64,000 nucleotides of DNA from Mangifera indica (taxonomy: Eukaryota; Streptophyta; Magnoliopsida; Sapindales; Anacardiaceae), in the NCBI RefSeq assembly GCF_011075055.1, contig NC_058155.1:9457537-9521536 (forward strand). The letters are read 5' to 3'. The number at the start of each line of letters is the position of its first letter. The first letter of the stretch is position 1. Made by a program: the position numbers and the translations under genes. Positions 13,901 to 27,594 of the stretch are shown piece by piece. Under the pieces are notes generated by a model. It was not told where the DNA came from. It made no database searches and saw only the letters and a program-made list of their open reading frames with translations.

Positions 13901-14461
13901 TCTGCGACGTCGTCTGGCTGACCAAGCCATTTCAGAATTGGGGTTGCGAAAACGTAAACTGGTAATAGCAAGAAGCAGAATAGGAAAAGCACAATCCATG
14001 ATCTTTGCATGTAAATGCCTAACATGTGGTATCTTTTGGCTCCAAAAGCCTGACCGCAGAGGGTCTCTAATGCGCTCGCCATTCCTAACTAGTTTTCAAA
14101 ACCGAGAAAATTAAAAACAAGTGTTAAAATGAGAGATTTAACTCAAGATGATCAGCGGTTTAGATAGATGAATAGGGAGAGTTGTATCCATTACCAGGAG
14201 ACCAAAATTGAAGCCAACAATTACAGTGTTGGCGATTGATATAGCTGCCAGTTCAACTTCACCCAGGTGGCCGGCAAATGCTTGGCTGATGATGTTCATG
14301 GTGTAGGCCGAAACCCGGGTGAAAATTGCCGGGCCAACGATCTGCCATAGCTTCTTTGATTCAATCCAGACCCTTACTGATAATTTTTTATTGTCATGAT
14401 CATCACCTGCTTCCCTCAACAAAGGCTGATCAGGATCCCCGTCTCTCTGAACAATACCCAT
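10944..14461 (-). CDS. MATE efflux transporter (DETOXIFICATION family), frameshifted in exon 3
   Basis: There are eight exons on the minus strand: 14195-14461, 13553-14088, 12962-13049, 12820-12876, 12498-12736, 12282-12400, 11117-11206 and 10944-11018. All splice sites are GT-AG and phases agree except in exon 3. The conceptual product is about 489 aa, normal for plant DTX proteins, which are 12-TM H+-coupled exporters of alkaloids, flavonoids or xenobiotics in vacuolar or plasma membranes. Family motifs are present: [45 protein letters not shown] and GSGWQA. Exon 3 is 88 bp where 87 keeps frame; one extra T in the run at 13020-13022 switches frame after WYYRIL. Read literally, translation stops at TGA 12719-12721 after about 321 residues. 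It is either a recent pseudogene or a base-call error in an otherwise intact gene. Confidence 0.85.
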
Positions 14462-16565
14462 AATACAAGTTTCAAGTAACTATCTTGCCTTAGTTTCTGA
14501 AAAAATAGAGGCTGAGCCTTCAGATTCTGAAAGAAAGTTATCCCGTGCTTCTAGAGAACTTGAGGTTTAAGATCGAAGGGAAAGTAAATGACAGGCGCAC
14601 ACACATCCGCATACGAATCATTTATGTTAAAGTGCCTTTATGGAAACTGTTCAATCTTTATTCTCGCATATCCCTAGAGATGGACGATGATTCACGACAA
14701 ACACTTTATTATATATAAGTGGAAAAATAATATATATATATTAAATTAATATGATATAATAAATATATAATATAATATAATATATTATTAATAAAAATTA
14801 ATATAAAAATAATAATATAATAAAATATATATTAAAAATTTTAAAGACATATAATATTATTTAAAATAAAGATATATTAATTATAATTTTTTATATATAT
14901 TTTAAAATATAATTTAATAGAAAAAATTAAATTTTTGTTATACTGTTTGGTTAAGGTAGGTGTTGACATCATTTATAATAATTTATAAGAAAACCAATTA
15001 TAATAAGTTAATTTTCTTTTTCACGTCTAAAACTATATAGGCAAGAAGAAAACACATCATAGGGAAACGAATATGAATAAAATAACATTACGTGAAATCC
15101 TAACAATAAATAAATAGAATCAATTAAAGGGAATTTTCATACCCCATTATATGAACCTAAAATTTGGTAACATAAATAGTGAATGTGTTTATCTTGTACT
15201 GGAACATATCTGTATATTACACATTAATTATTTTTGTTATTTATGGTAAATAGTCTAACCTTTCTTTAATTATCAAGCTTAAATATGTCATGGCATTAAA
15301 ATGGCCTACCCAAATTTATTTTCTAATCTTATGGTCACCATAGTAAGAAGAAATAAAGAAAAAGTCATTATTTTTTAAACCCCTTTAGGATTTTATTAAC
15401 ACCTCTAATGTTTTTTAAAACTATAGTTTGCTTCTAAACATATAATTATATGTCATTGATACTTATATTTATAGTAAAAAAGAAATGAGAGGGGGATGAT
15501 GAAAAGAAAAAGAAATAGATGAGTTCTTATATAATTTGATTATTTAGATGGTATATTTTTAGTTTTTGATAATTTGGGATTATATTATAATTTTAAAAAA
15601 TAAAATTATAAGGATAAAATTATAATTTTACTCATTAATATTATTCTTTTCATTAATAAAATTTGATTTTGAGTTAAAAAATATTATTTATGTTAAATAG
15701 GGATTAAAAGGTGTTTTAAAAGCAAACTTTGAGTGAACAAACGTATTTCTCTCATTTATTAATTTGTAACAAGTAAATTATTTAAAGAATGAAAGAGAAA
15801 CATCTTCCATGCTTATTTTTGGTGAACTTTAGTGACGAATTTCCTGAAAATTGAAATCAATTAAAGTACCGTAAAATGTTTTTACTTTTTTACTATTTAA
15901 GTTCCACGTAAGTAGGCCAAATTCAGAGACGATGATTAGCGATTAAACTCCACTAATATAGTGACATGTTTTGACCGTTTTGTTTGTTTAAAAGGAAATC
16001 AAGAAGTTTAAGGGCTAATTTTTTTTACTATAGATATTTAAATTTAATAATTTTATCATAATATATATTTAATTATATATTTAAAATAAATATATTAAAA
16101 TTAGATATCTCTGTCATGTATTTGTAGGTCTGTCTCCAAACTTACTCCTTTTCTTATATAATTTTTTTTTTGAAACAGAATTATTAATAAAAAAAGATAA
16201 ATACAATAAACAAATGGATTTTAAAATAAGTAATTTATTTAACTTAACAAAACATTGTAAACAAAATATTTATCAATTTTATATATATAAAGTTTATTCA
16301 CCACAATAAAATTATATATATTCACTTTATGTATATAAATATGTAAATATTTATATATATTATCATATCATTGGACAATTTTAAATTAAGTATAAAGTAA
16401 TATCAAATCATATGATTTTATATATATATATATATATATGATTTGATATGATTATATAAATATATATTTATATATTTAAAATAAATATATATAATATTAT
16501 TCTATTCACTTACAAGTGACTAATATTTTGTCCAAAAACTTATTAATATATAATAATATACATAA

Positions 16566-16596
<31 letters not shown>

Positions 16597-19319
16597 AACC
16601 TAAAATAAATATACATAATATTGATTTATTTCCTGATAAGTGACCATTAGAAGGTTGTTGGTTAGTGTCTATCACCAATATCTACTTTGTCCAAAAAATC
16701 ACTAACATCCTATTATCAATTATCGTTAATGGGGTCAATTATTTGCTTTTTATTGTGCTTAGAGTGACCCATGACTTTTTCTTTTTCTTTTTTCAGGAAT
16801 GAGAAACTTTGCCAGTGCTATTGTGATGTACGGTGGATGTTAGGAGACATACAAAGTACAATGGGACACATAAATATGTAGAATTCAACACAAAAGTGCT
16901 TATAATACATAGAAAAATGAATTAGGAGACCTTTTGGAAATGTTACGTGAAGAATTGCATACAATTTGAAGCCTACATAATTCTCCTTTTACCATGAAGT
17001 ACATGCGCAAGTGTTTATTTTTGAAAAAGGTTAATTTTTTCTATGAAAAAAATATACTATTATTCTCCAATTCTAGTAATAACATAAGAAATTAGCTTTA
17101 AAATACACAACGAGGTCTAATACTAAATCAAATGGAGATTAATCGAATGAATAAAATATGTACAATTCCAAAACATATGACACTTAATTATACATAATAT
17201 TTTCATCGTGATAGACATATTAGTCTAAAAGAGTTCAAAGATGTTTTCAAATTGGATGACTTGAATAAGGGGTGAGAATTTATTAGAATAATGACATTGC
17301 AACAAGTTGTCATGATAGTAAAGAAAGTGAGAACAAATATTCTTATTCCAATTAACAATAAAGAACTACATTCCAAGGCTTATCTAATGTGACTATAAAT
17401 GTTATGTCTCACATTTAGTCACGACTATAGTCACGACCATGCATCCTTGTATATATCTCACGATTGTGCATTCTCAAGCTTTACATTTGTTAATCATTTC
17501 CTTGGTATGTATAAATGTGCATTCTTTTATGCACAACCGTGTTCTTCCATAATACTCTTATAACTATGCAACGTATACACAACCTTGATGGTTATTTTTA
17601 CACAGTATTCTTCTGTGTTTTCATCTTACAGATTCAAATTATCACTTTTGATTACATTATCAATTTCGATTGTAAAAACACCTAAACCACCGAAATTGTC
17701 TTTTTCCTGCATTCAATAATGAAGTCTTTACGTGGTTTGTATTTACGATAGTTCACCATTTCATGCGTGGCGGTACATCGCTACCAGTTACAATATTGTC
17801 CTTCTGGTTCATACACTTCTATAAAACAAATCATAATATTAAATACACAGTAAGAAAAATGATTAAAATGTCCTCGGATGTATATCCACATCAATATCAG
17901 AGTTCAATTTCTATAAAATTGATACGACTGAGGAGAGGGAAAAATTCAAAGTTTTAGATTGACAATCCAAGTAAGAAATTAACAAAAATGATGAGCATCA
18001 TACATTAATAAAAGTTGTGTGTGAGTATAATTATATATATATATATATAATAATATATTATTATATAATTAAATAGTTTTAAATTATAATTAAAATAATA
18101 TTTAATTAAATAATAATATATTATTATTTATATATAAAATTATATATATTATTTATACACATAATTTTGTTGTACACATCAACACCAATCTCCATTATCC
18201 CTATGATTGGTTGGCTCTCCGAATCCCAAACCGTATTGTTTCGCTTTAAATAACAGGGCTATAAACCAAAAGCTCGGTTTTTGTATTTAACCAAAAATAA
18301 AATGTTAACTAAAACAATATAACCATCCAATTGTCAAATAAATTTATCTAAAGAGATCTAATTTTCCAAGGTAAAACAAAATATTTCAAAAGATAAAACA
18401 AATTGCCCAACAACCGATAGCCACGATTCAAGCATTCAGAGAGGTAGCTAACACAAGCGAAGTTTTTATTATCCTCTAAACTTGGAATTGGATGAGGTCA
18501 TTACTTCATAAGTCAGTTGTGAGTCATAAATATAGAGAGGCTCATTTATTTTTCCCTCTCCTATCAATGTCATTAGAAAGACTTGACTTACTTATTGACT
18601 ACAACACTTAGTTATATCATATTCATAATGTTATCCTCACGGTCACCGTTGCCTCGCCAATTAATGAAATCACGCAAAGGTGGTAACTTATTTAATCTTA
18701 AACAAAAGTCGTCACGCGGGGAAAATAACGGTTTGGCATGCATGCTGGCAAGGTTAGCTATTTAGGTTTACGGCTCTGGAAACTCCTTTCGATTTGTCTC
18801 TTCTCTAAAGCTAAAACTATTCACAATACTCCATCTTGTAAAAGAGCTCTATTTTTAGTACTAAATTTGTAGATTGGCTTCTCTCTTTCGTTTTTATATA
18901 TACAATTGTAATTGAATACGACCGTTTGCACTAAGGAATTTTTTCTAAAATACATTTGTCATCGCTCTATTTCTTCATCATTGCAGATTAATTTAAAGAT
19001 TTTATTGACACCCTTAAAAGAATAACTAACATGCCCGAGAGCAAACAAAAGACTCGAAACAAGATAAAAGGGTTCAAATGTAAAAGTATTCAAACTAGAA
19101 CTTTGAACATGAGGCTTAATTAGGGGCACTTTATACCTGCTACCTAACTATGGTTGCAAGTTTGCAAAAATTTTGAATAATGGACTGGGGAGGACTTGAT
19201 GCCCCTTGACTTGAAAAAATTTAGTTGTAGCTCTATAATTGAGATGGGACTATGTGGTTGTTATCGTAATGACTTCTCCAGATAGATGAGTGTCGCCACT
19301 ATGCAAGGTTCTTCCCATT
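14462..19319. other. Long AT-rich intergenic region
   Basis: No coding region is supported. The sequence is dominated by AT-rich and TA-rich tracts, for example TA runs near 16418-16440, 16567-16590 and 18031-18048. Two related blocks around 16320-16500 and 16550-16660 share phrases such as TTTAAAATAAATATATATAATATT and 'aagtgac', suggesting local duplication. Short ORFs at 17763 and 18583 have no recognisable domain. The promoter of the minus-strand MATE gene should lie in the first several hundred bases. Confidence 0.5.
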
Positions 19320-19470
19320 GTGATTTTATTTTATCTATTGATTCTTCTAGGTTTTCCCTTCTGATGAGGTCTTCCGCCACTTCTTAAAGATTTTCACACT
19401 AGTTGGAATCATGTCCAATATCAATGTGATAGCGAAAAAATCTTCTGGTATCTCGTTTGGCTTAGTCTCT
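19320..19470 (-). mobile_element. Degenerate Ty3/gypsy gag-like fragment
   Basis: On the minus strand the conceptual translation contains RRFFRYHIDIGHDSN, a stop, then CENL, and shortly after EDLIRRENLEE. This resembles the plant gypsy gag signature of the form F-H-x-D-x-GH-x(4)-C-x(2)-LK-x(2)-I-x(2)-LIRRG-x-L. Several stop codons interrupt it, so it is a dead remnant. It lies about 700 bp from a reverse transcriptase remnant on the opposite strand, so the two probably come from different insertions. Confidence 0.45.
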
Positions 19471-20167
19471 TCTCATGGCTCTTGGGCACGAGAATATCAC
19501 CATGTCTTTTATGTTGCATGTATCTGGTCGATTGGAATGACTAGAAGGATATAATCATTGTAGTAGAACAAGTGGTTCTTCTACTCAATGTTTCTTGAAG
19601 TCTTTCTATCGGTCTGCATCGGCTTTTTTAAACTTGTTTTTGCTTGTTAATGGGACACTAGTTGAAGTTTCCAAGTCTGAATCTCCAAAGCCAATGGGGA
19701 GGACGTATGGCTTACCTCCAACTTTGACACCTAGTTTATTAGTTTTGGCTGCGAGGACATAAGAAGTTTGTATAATTTTGCGAGTGGTGCCTGTTGAGGT
19801 GCAATTGGTCACCTTCTTTGGAAAGGTCCGATGAACATTTAGGTAGTTCTACAAATTCGATTTTCAAGTTTGACAACTAGAATTGTTTAACCTGTCAAAG
19901 TCTAATTATAGGTAAGCAAACAATATCTTTACAAAAGAGGTAGTTTTTTAAAACCAAAAGATGGTCCTCAGGTTTGGTATATAACCGGGTTGCCTTGCCT
20001 TTCAAGGCCAAATTGAGCATAAAAAAATAATAACATTGAGTGGATAATATCTTTTAGGAGATGGTATCTACTCATTGCCAGTCTGATCTTTAGGCTTGAT
20101 AATTGAGATTGTCTCACTTGTCAAAGTTATTTAAGACATCAATGTGTGATGCCCTTAAAACAACTTT

Positions 20168-20415
20168 CCCAAAACATGCCAAAGACAACTTTTGAGTCTA
20201 GATATGGATACTGAGAACTTGTGGTGACACATTTTAGATTGATGAATACTCTAATAGTATCTATGAATCTTATGAATAGAGTATTTCAACACCATCATGA
20301 TAGATTTACTGTTGATTTTATAGATAATATTTTGGTGAATACTATGACAAAGAAGGAGCATACAAAACATTCGAGGTTTGTACTGCAAAGGTTGAAAGAG
20401 ACAATTGTATGCTAG
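20168..20415 (+). mobile_element. Truncated Ty3/gypsy reverse transcriptase remnant
   Basis: The + strand reads KTTFESRYGY, a stop, then ELVVTHFRLMNTLIVSMNLM and NRVFQHHHDRFTVDFIDNIL. This corresponds to the gypsy RT core F-x-RYGHYEFLVMPFGLTNAPAxF and the active-site region FIDDILVYS. The catalytic FIDD is changed to FIDN and there is an in-frame stop, so it is inactive. The RT homology ends at about 20415, near the 'QLYA' position of the family. The next bases match a class III peroxidase instead, giving a sharp chimeric junction. Confidence 0.75.
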
Positions 20416-20885
<470 letters not shown>

Positions 20886-22041
20886 TAACTTCATTCTTTT
20901 ACAAGCTTAGTATTCTCCCACTTATCATTCTTATAAATTATGTGTCTTCATCTTTAATTTTCTTCAAATAATAAAATTATGGACAATAAATTAGGATATC
21001 AAGAATTGAAATTTTTTTGTCTTATGAAAGATGACCAGCTTCCTGAGGTCACCAACTTGGCGCTTACCGTACATAAGCTCACGCACCCTCCAAAGATTAT
21101 ATGATTAGTTGTTACTACTTACTAGATAAAATCAAGATTCTCCAGGTTGCTGTCTGATTGATGTATGTATGTATGTATGTATGATCAGTTGACTATATTG
21201 GGAAAGAGAGTTAGTTGAATGACACTTCTGTCAGGCAATTAAATTGCACAAACAGCTAATTTAAATAAAATAAAAACAATGATCATCTCAACAACTCTTG
21301 GTCTTTAGAGAATGTATTGAATCTGTTTACAGCTATACTCATCTTCTGTAAAGTGCTTCTTGTGCTAATTCTACATATTAGATAACTGAGACTAAAGCCT
21401 AACATTAAAGATGGTGACATACTGGCTGCGGAAAAAACGACATTTCCTAGGCATTATTCTTCGCACATTAGGAGACAATTATGTGTCATTCCTCCTATTA
21501 AACTCATATTCTTTCACCAAATCCTGAAATTTATAATCTCAAGAATAATTAAAGACTTCTGGAAACCTATACATTTAAGGCAATTTGACGACATTTTTTT
21601 TTTTCATTGAACGAAATAATTTAAGAACAATTAATTCTGACCCTTTTTTCCATTAGTCTTTAGTCATGTGTGTGAATAAATTAGGGTAGAGACGCTGGGC
21701 ATTCAAGTGGTAAAATAATATTGATACAATAAGGTATTTAATTTTCTATCATGTGTTATTATGATTTTAAATTATGAATAGAATAATATTTAATTATATA
21801 ATAAAATATATAAATAATAATTATTTATGTATTTAAAATGAATTTGCATATTGTAGCTACTGGTTGGTTAAAGTGCAAAAACTCTTTGCTTAGCAAGTTG
21901 TCCATAAAAAAATATGAAAGAAAATGGGTGAGACTGACTAAAACTAGTACAAATAAAGCACCATCTTCAAAGCCATTCAAGCCATTGTCAATTTGGCTAT
22001 CACTAGAGCTACACAGTGCAAGTGCTCCAACGTCACTGAAA
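20886..22041. other. Intergenic DNA upstream of the TED7-like gene
   Basis: No gene is visible. A (TGTA)n microsatellite of about five units is present at 21162-21182. The reading frame of the downstream gene stays open back to an ATG at 21838. Those 68 extra residues are not proline-rich and do not look like the family, so I treat this part as promoter and 5' UTR. Confidence 0.5.
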
Positions 22042-23481
22042 ATGGCTTACCCATACTATTCTCCCCCACCACCAGCACCTCCTCCTCCTCCTCAATGTAA
22101 CCCTGTCACAGCGGCACCACGTCCACCAGAACACCACCACCATAAACATCCAGAATCACCCCCACCTCAACATGGCTATCCACTACCTCCTCCTCCTCCA
22201 CACCACCCTTATCCTCCCCCGGAAGCACCTAAACCTCCAGATCCACCACCTCTAAACCCCACACCAGCAGTACCATGTTCTCCCAAAGGGGCACCGCCAG
22301 CCCCTACTACCAAACCACTTCCTCCACCAACACCTTATAAACCACCTCCAACACCCTCTAAAACCCCAGTTACTCCACCAAAACCATCTCCATGCAAACC
22401 ACCTTCACACCTCCACCGGAATTATCTCCAAATGCACCACCATCTCATAATCATACGCCTCCTCCTGAATTATCCCCAAATTCACCACAATCACATTATA
22501 ATGCTCCTCCACCAAAACCATCTCCATATACACCGCCTTCACCAAAACCATCTCCATGCAAACCACCTTCACACTATCACACCCCTCCACCAAATATATC
22601 TCCAAATACACCACCATCTCATTGTCACGCCTCCACCTAAATCATCCCCAAATACACCACCATCAAATTATAACGCTTCTCCACCAAAATTATCTCCATA
22701 CACACCACCATCTCATAACCACACGCCTCCACCTAAATCATTCCCAAATTCACCACCATCGCAATATAACGGTCCTCCACCAAAATTATCTCCATATACA
22801 CCACCATCTCATAACCACACGCCTCCACCTAAATCATCCCCAAATTCACCACCATCGCAATATAACGCTCCTCCACCAAAATTATCTCCATATACACCAC
22901 CATCTCATAACCACACGCCTCCACCTAAATCATCCCCAAATTCACCACCATCACAATATAACGCTCCTCCACCAAAACCATTTCCATATACACCGCCTTC
23001 GCTACCATCTCCATATACACCACCAAATCAGGGCAATACTCCGCCTATCTTCCGGACACCACCACCACCACCCCCTTTTGGAGCAGTTCCGCCATCATCA
23101 AACGTTGTTTCGCCACCGCCAGGAGGAGGTAACCAAACTACTGTTATAGCGGTATGCGTCTCACTTGGTGGCATCTTCGTTGCATTTCTCCTGGTTGGTC
23201 TCTTCTGCTTAGCTAAGAAGAAAAAACCAGTGATGGTTCCTGCAGCTGCTCCTGCTTATATTGAAGAACATGAAGAAATTCATGAGACAATCGCTACAGG
23301 TCCATATGGAGAACAAGTTGTGACAGTTTCAGTCGAGGATGATGTGCGAATACATGAAGCTATTGGCGGTACTGGTGTTGTTGGTTCGCACTATGGAGCT
23401 CCTGGAGGTCCTCGTCCTGAACTGGGTCTCAAAGGAGGTCCTTCTTATCGTCCAAGTCTCTCTCTGTTTGTATTCAATTGA
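22042..23481 (+). CDS. Proline-rich single-pass membrane protein, TED6/TED7-like
   Basis: Starting at the ATG at 22042 (MAYPYYSPPPPAP), the protein is 479 aa with no intron. The order is a Pro/His-rich N-terminal region, degenerate repeats of the type SPYTPPSHNHTPPPKSSPNS, and then a transmembrane segment at about residues 368-391 (TVIAVCVSLGGIFVAFLLVG). A KKKK stop-transfer cluster and an acidic cytosolic tail with IEEHEEIHETI, GPYGEQVVTVSVEDDVRIHE follow. That architecture matches TRACHEARY ELEMENT DIFFERENTIATION-RELATED 6/7, which associate with cellulose synthase during secondary wall deposition in xylem vessels. Between about 22409 and 22630 the actual frame encodes a His/Leu/Ile-rich peptide of about 74 residues. 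The proline-rich repeat continues there in the +2 frame, so two compensating indels have occurred. An alternative start at 21838 would add 68 non-family residues. A PERK or extensin identity is less likely, as there is no kinase domain. Confidence 0.75.
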   Translation: MAYPYYSPPPPAPPPPPQCNPVTAAPRPPEHHHHKHPESPPPQHGYPLPPPPPHHPYPPPEAPKPPDPPPLNPTPAVPCSPKGAPPAPTTKPLPPPTPYKPPPTPSKTPVTPPKPSPCKPPSHLHRNYLQMHHHLIIIRLLLNYPQIHHNHIIMLLHQNHLHIHRLHQNHLHANHLHTITPLHQIYLQIHHHLIVTPPPKSSPNTPPSNYNASPPKLSPYTPPSHNHTPPPKSFPNSPPSQYNGPPPKLSPYTPPSHNHTPPPKSSPNSPPSQYNAPPPKLSPYTPPSHNHTPPPKSSPNSPPSQYNAPPPKPFPYTPPSLPSPYTPPNQGNTPPIFRTPPPPPPFGAVPPSSNVVSPPPGGGNQTTVIAVCVSLGGIFVAFLLVGLFCLAKKKKPVMVPAAAPAYIEEHEEIHETIATGPYGEQVVTVSVEDDVRIHEAIGGTGVVGSHYGAPGGPRPELGLKGGPSYRPSLSLFVFN

Positions 23482-24129
23482 AATATTTGTTTGTATTGTG
23501 ATTGTTGGTCTCAATCAGTGTAGTAATGTTCGGATATTTTTCTCTGAAATTAATTAATATAATAAATCAATCAAAACGATGACGAATTTAGAGGTTTATA
23601 TACGTGTATCTTGGGTTCAGTATTAGCTCAGCGAGTGCGACCCCAAATATAAATACGTAACGAAGTTGCCGAAATTCAAATGATAATCAGACTACCGAAT
23701 TGACCATCAAATTAGCATGCAAGACTCTCTCTGTTTTATTGGAAATTAAAATGCAAAATTCAAATGATAATCAGTCTGTTTCGATTCGCATTGAAAACGA
23801 TCCACAGGATCCGAAGCATAGATTTATATTTCTACAATACAGTTTTCCCTACTTTGATCATGGATTGGTGACATCTGTTTTTGTGTTCTTTCGTGCATGT
23901 TCGTAGAAAAAGTAAATAAAGAAAGACAACATAACTTCACTTTTGACAGATGTTGGGATATTTAAACATGTCGCGTCTGCCATCTCAATTCTCACCAACT
24001 GTCTGTTAACAATTAATTATAAACGAGCCAGATCGATCTACTATGAGTGGATCTTAACCCAATATGTTTGGTAGGCAGATTTTCACTGTCTTGGAAACAA
24101 ATAAAATAACAGCTATGTATATCTTTACA

Positions 24130-24170
<41 letters not shown>

Positions 24171-25713
24171 AATCCCTTTTAAGTCTCTGCTTCTTACTTT
24201 TGCAAATAATTCACTTTTAATTACAAATTTATTAGTCTCGTAATTTTATTATTGATGATATTATTTTTAGGCCAAATGACTATTTCCCATGCCAGGTTTG
24301 ACAAAATAGTAAATTTTCACTCTAAGAGTTTCAAAGAGTCTAATTTCCCCCCATCATCTATTTACATTAACAAATTTTGTTTGAGTTTTTTAAATGATTA
24401 TTTTACCCTTTTATTAAAATTATTAAATTATTAACACTTAATATAAATGTAAATTTTTTATCAATGTACCCTTACTAAAATAAAATTTTATCAATTAAAC
24501 TCCTAAAAAATTTCAAAATTTTAACCAATTTTAAAATATTACATTTTGTTTAATTCTTTAGAGTATAACTATTATTTTTTAAACTATTGAGAGATATATT
24601 ATAATTTTAAAAATTTTAAAAACACTCTCCAAATTTTTTTGAATTTAAAATACCCTTTAAAATTTTTTCAACACCCCTAATATTTTAAAAAATTACAGAT
24701 TGCTCTTAAACTTATGAAAAGAAAATTTAAAAAATAAACAAGAAAAAGGAAAATAAAAAGAAAATTAGAAAAAAGTTTAAAAAATAGAAAAGTCTATATG
24801 AAATGATTTTCATATCCTTTCACTTAATAAAATTCATTAACAAAAGTGAATGCAAGTGAGAATTTAACTTTTTAAAACTTAAAATATAAAAATTTATTGT
24901 TCTAGCAATCCTTAGGAGAGAATAATTTTAGTCTTATTTTTATTGATTTCATATTGAATAATATATGTGTAAATCGAGCTTGATAATTAATTACTTTAAA
25001 ATAATAGTAATAATATTGGTTGAGCCGTTTTTGTTTTAGTAAGCCCAACCCATCTGACTCTTTTTGGGCCCAAATCTTTTCCATTGTTTATCGTGCAATT
25101 GTCTTTACCTTTACAAATACGAGGCGAATCACAATTGTAGTACTCCATATTTTAAACTTTAAAGGCCCAATCACTATTACCTACCCAAATTTTGATGGAA
25201 TCAAATTTTCATAATAAAATTTAAAAAATTAAATTTTTATCCTTCATTTATTTTTATTACTAAATTTTGTTTGGATTTCTTAAAAATAATTGTTTTACCA
25301 ATTTATTGAAATTATAAAACTATTCTTAACACTGAATATAAATATTAAATTATCAATATATCTTTATTAGTTTAAAAACTCTAATAAATTTTGAAATATT
25401 GTATTTTATTAAATTATTTGGAGATGAAATTGTTATTTGTTAAACCATTAAAGGACCCTTTTTAAAATTTTTGTTCACATTCTCAATATTTTTAAAAATT
25501 ACAATTTATCCCTTAAACTTTTAGAGAAGATAAATAAAAATTAAAAAAAAATCTATACAGTTATCTTTTAATTTAATAAAATTTATTAATAAAAATATAT
25601 TACAAGTGAAAATCTTGTTTTTTTAATAAAAATACAAAAAATGAAATTTTGTCATTCCTAACCATCCTTGGGAAAGAAATAATGCTTAGGCCTGTTTCAT
25701 AAACTTCAATAAT
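23482..25713. other. Intergenic DNA between the TED7-like gene and the PUP array
   Basis: No gene is visible. The stretch includes a TA microsatellite at 24133-24167 and a repeated 19-base phrase (AAATTCAAATGATAATCAG) at about 23671 and 23757. A segment from 24272 begins GGCCAAATGACTATTTCCCA, resembling the left end of the MULE-type MITE family. Related AT-rich phrases recur at about 25190-25640. The remainder is AT-rich spacer. Confidence 0.5.
24133..24167. repeat. TA microsatellite
   Basis: An uninterrupted TA dinucleotide run of about 35 bases, read directly. Confidence 0.95.
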
Positions 25714-26334
25714 CTTTTCTTAATCCTCTAGTGATCTTTGTTCTCACCAACTGTAGTGTCCTGTATATCTTTCTCGTGAGTCGTGGCTAAGCAATAGCAA
25801 AATCATTGCATAGCTTGGCTATGTGACACATTAGTGCCTCTGGAATCGCAAAATCATCTCCAGAAATGCGAACGAATATTGTATTGTATGTTCAAAATTT
25901 AATGTATTATATTATATATTAAATATTATATTATATGGTATGGTATAATTTTTTAAAATAAAATAAAAAAATTATAATTAATATTTTATTATTTTAAAAA
26001 ATATCATAAATTAAAATTTTTTATATATATTTTTATTATACCATCAGTTTTTAAGAAAAATTATATCAATCTATATCGGTAATATATATTGTATCATATA
26101 ATATATTTATTATATTATATTAATTTGATATATCTTTTAATGCATAAGTTTTGTTTTATTTATATATAATATTATATCATAAAATATATATCATATATTA
26201 TAAAATACAAAAAATTATGATCTCCAACTTTTAAAGTTGTGGAGTATATGTGAGTATATGTGCCTATATAAAAGGAGACCTTATATTATAACTAATATCT
26301 TATTATATATTTAATAATGTTTCAATATCTTAAA

Positions 26335-26740
26335 GAGCCGTCTAGTTTTAGAGATTCAAATATTACTGTAATAATTTATTTTTTATTGTTTACATTATAT
26401 TGTTTAGTCTATTAGTAATAAAAAATTACGATAATTTTCTATTACTAATATTAACATGGTAGGTAATATAAGTGATAATTTGATTACCACTTTCATCTTC
26501 CATATTAAAAGATTACTAAACTAATTTTGATTTTATTATAATTATATTATTATTTATTAATTTGTTGAGATCAAAATAAATTTATTTATAAATAATATAA
26601 AAAAACTTAAAAATAATTATATTCAAAAGTGTTTAAGTAAAATAATTTATTAGTATTTTTTATTATCATTAACTAAACACAATAATTATTTATACCTATT
26701 AAATTTTATCAAATATAATAATTATTTATACACAACAATC
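26335..26740 (+). mobile_element. MITE-like element, family M1 copy B
   Basis: This non-coding AT-rich block shares ordered phrases with copies at 805-1280, 32205-32560 and, inverted, 33075-33550. Examples are ACATGGTAGGTAATATAAG, TTGATTACCACTTTCATC and TTTTATTATAATTATATTATT. It sits at the equivalent position of repeat units 1 and 2, so insertion probably predates that duplication. Confidence 0.6.
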
Positions 26741-27594
26741 TATATTAATATTCATGTTTGTTTTTATTATTATTTAAATATCGGAAAACAGGTACACTAC
26801 AACTTGATATGAAAAGTCATTTGTCAAAAAGTTTGATTGTCAAAATATCATATTGTCAATTTAACAATCCCGATATTTTCAAATCCTCTCGTGTGTTTAA
26901 TTATAGCTTAATATAAAATCACTTAATAAATTTAAAAAACTTAATTATTTTATATTTACTATTGAAGTTAAAAATAAAAAAATTATTATTTTTTAATATA
27001 AAATTTTAATAATTTTGTTCATATAAAATTTAAAAAATATCTATTTTTTTAAGAGTTTTTTCAGTCACGAGCCCTGATTTCTCTCTCTCTTTCGGTGTTT
27101 TTCCTAACTATCTTTGTCTTTGCCTGTAAGTTTCTTCGGCGGCTGTCATAGTTTAGGTTCTTAAACACTTGATTGTTTTGAAAAATGATCTTAAAATATA
27201 TACAATTATTAATTTATTTTCTTATTATATTATATATTATATATATAAATACATTACTGAATCATATTATAAATATGTCCTATTGAATTTCCACACCTAA
27301 GTATCTAGAAGATTGTGTCAAATTAGTAGTATATGTCTATATTCTCATTTTCGCTGTAAATTTAATTAAACAAATATAAAGATAAAGAAATTAAAGAAGA
27401 ATTGAGAGAAGGGAAAGAGTGTTCGAATGTATATAAGATCCAAATGAAGAAGATTGTGTATATAATTTAAAAGTGGTTAGGTTTATATAGCCAAATTTCA
27501 TTACCTCATGAGCAATATTATCATGCCACCTGTCAGTCTTCACTGTTCCCTCATCTTTCTATTAAATGCCTTTCTCCCCAAAATTTCTAACTTG

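Noticed and set aside
13505..13999. 164-residue minus-strand ORF overlapping MATE exon 2
   Set aside because: It is an alternative frame of exon 2; the MATE frame carries the family motifs.
21838..22041. N-terminal extension of the TED7-like ORF from the ATG at 21838
   Set aside because: The 68 residues are not proline-rich, have no signal peptide character and precede a family-like start (MAYPYYSPPPP) at 22042.
22380..23040. Regularly spaced repeats resembling a CRISPR-like array
   Set aside because: They are degenerate coding repeats of a proline-rich plant protein with variable unit length and a continuous open frame on the + strand.
22556..23149. His/Leu-rich ORF overlapping the TED7-like gene
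   Set aside because: It is an out-of-frame shadow of the proline-rich repeats. Only the short part read in the main frame (about 22409-22630) belongs to the gene.
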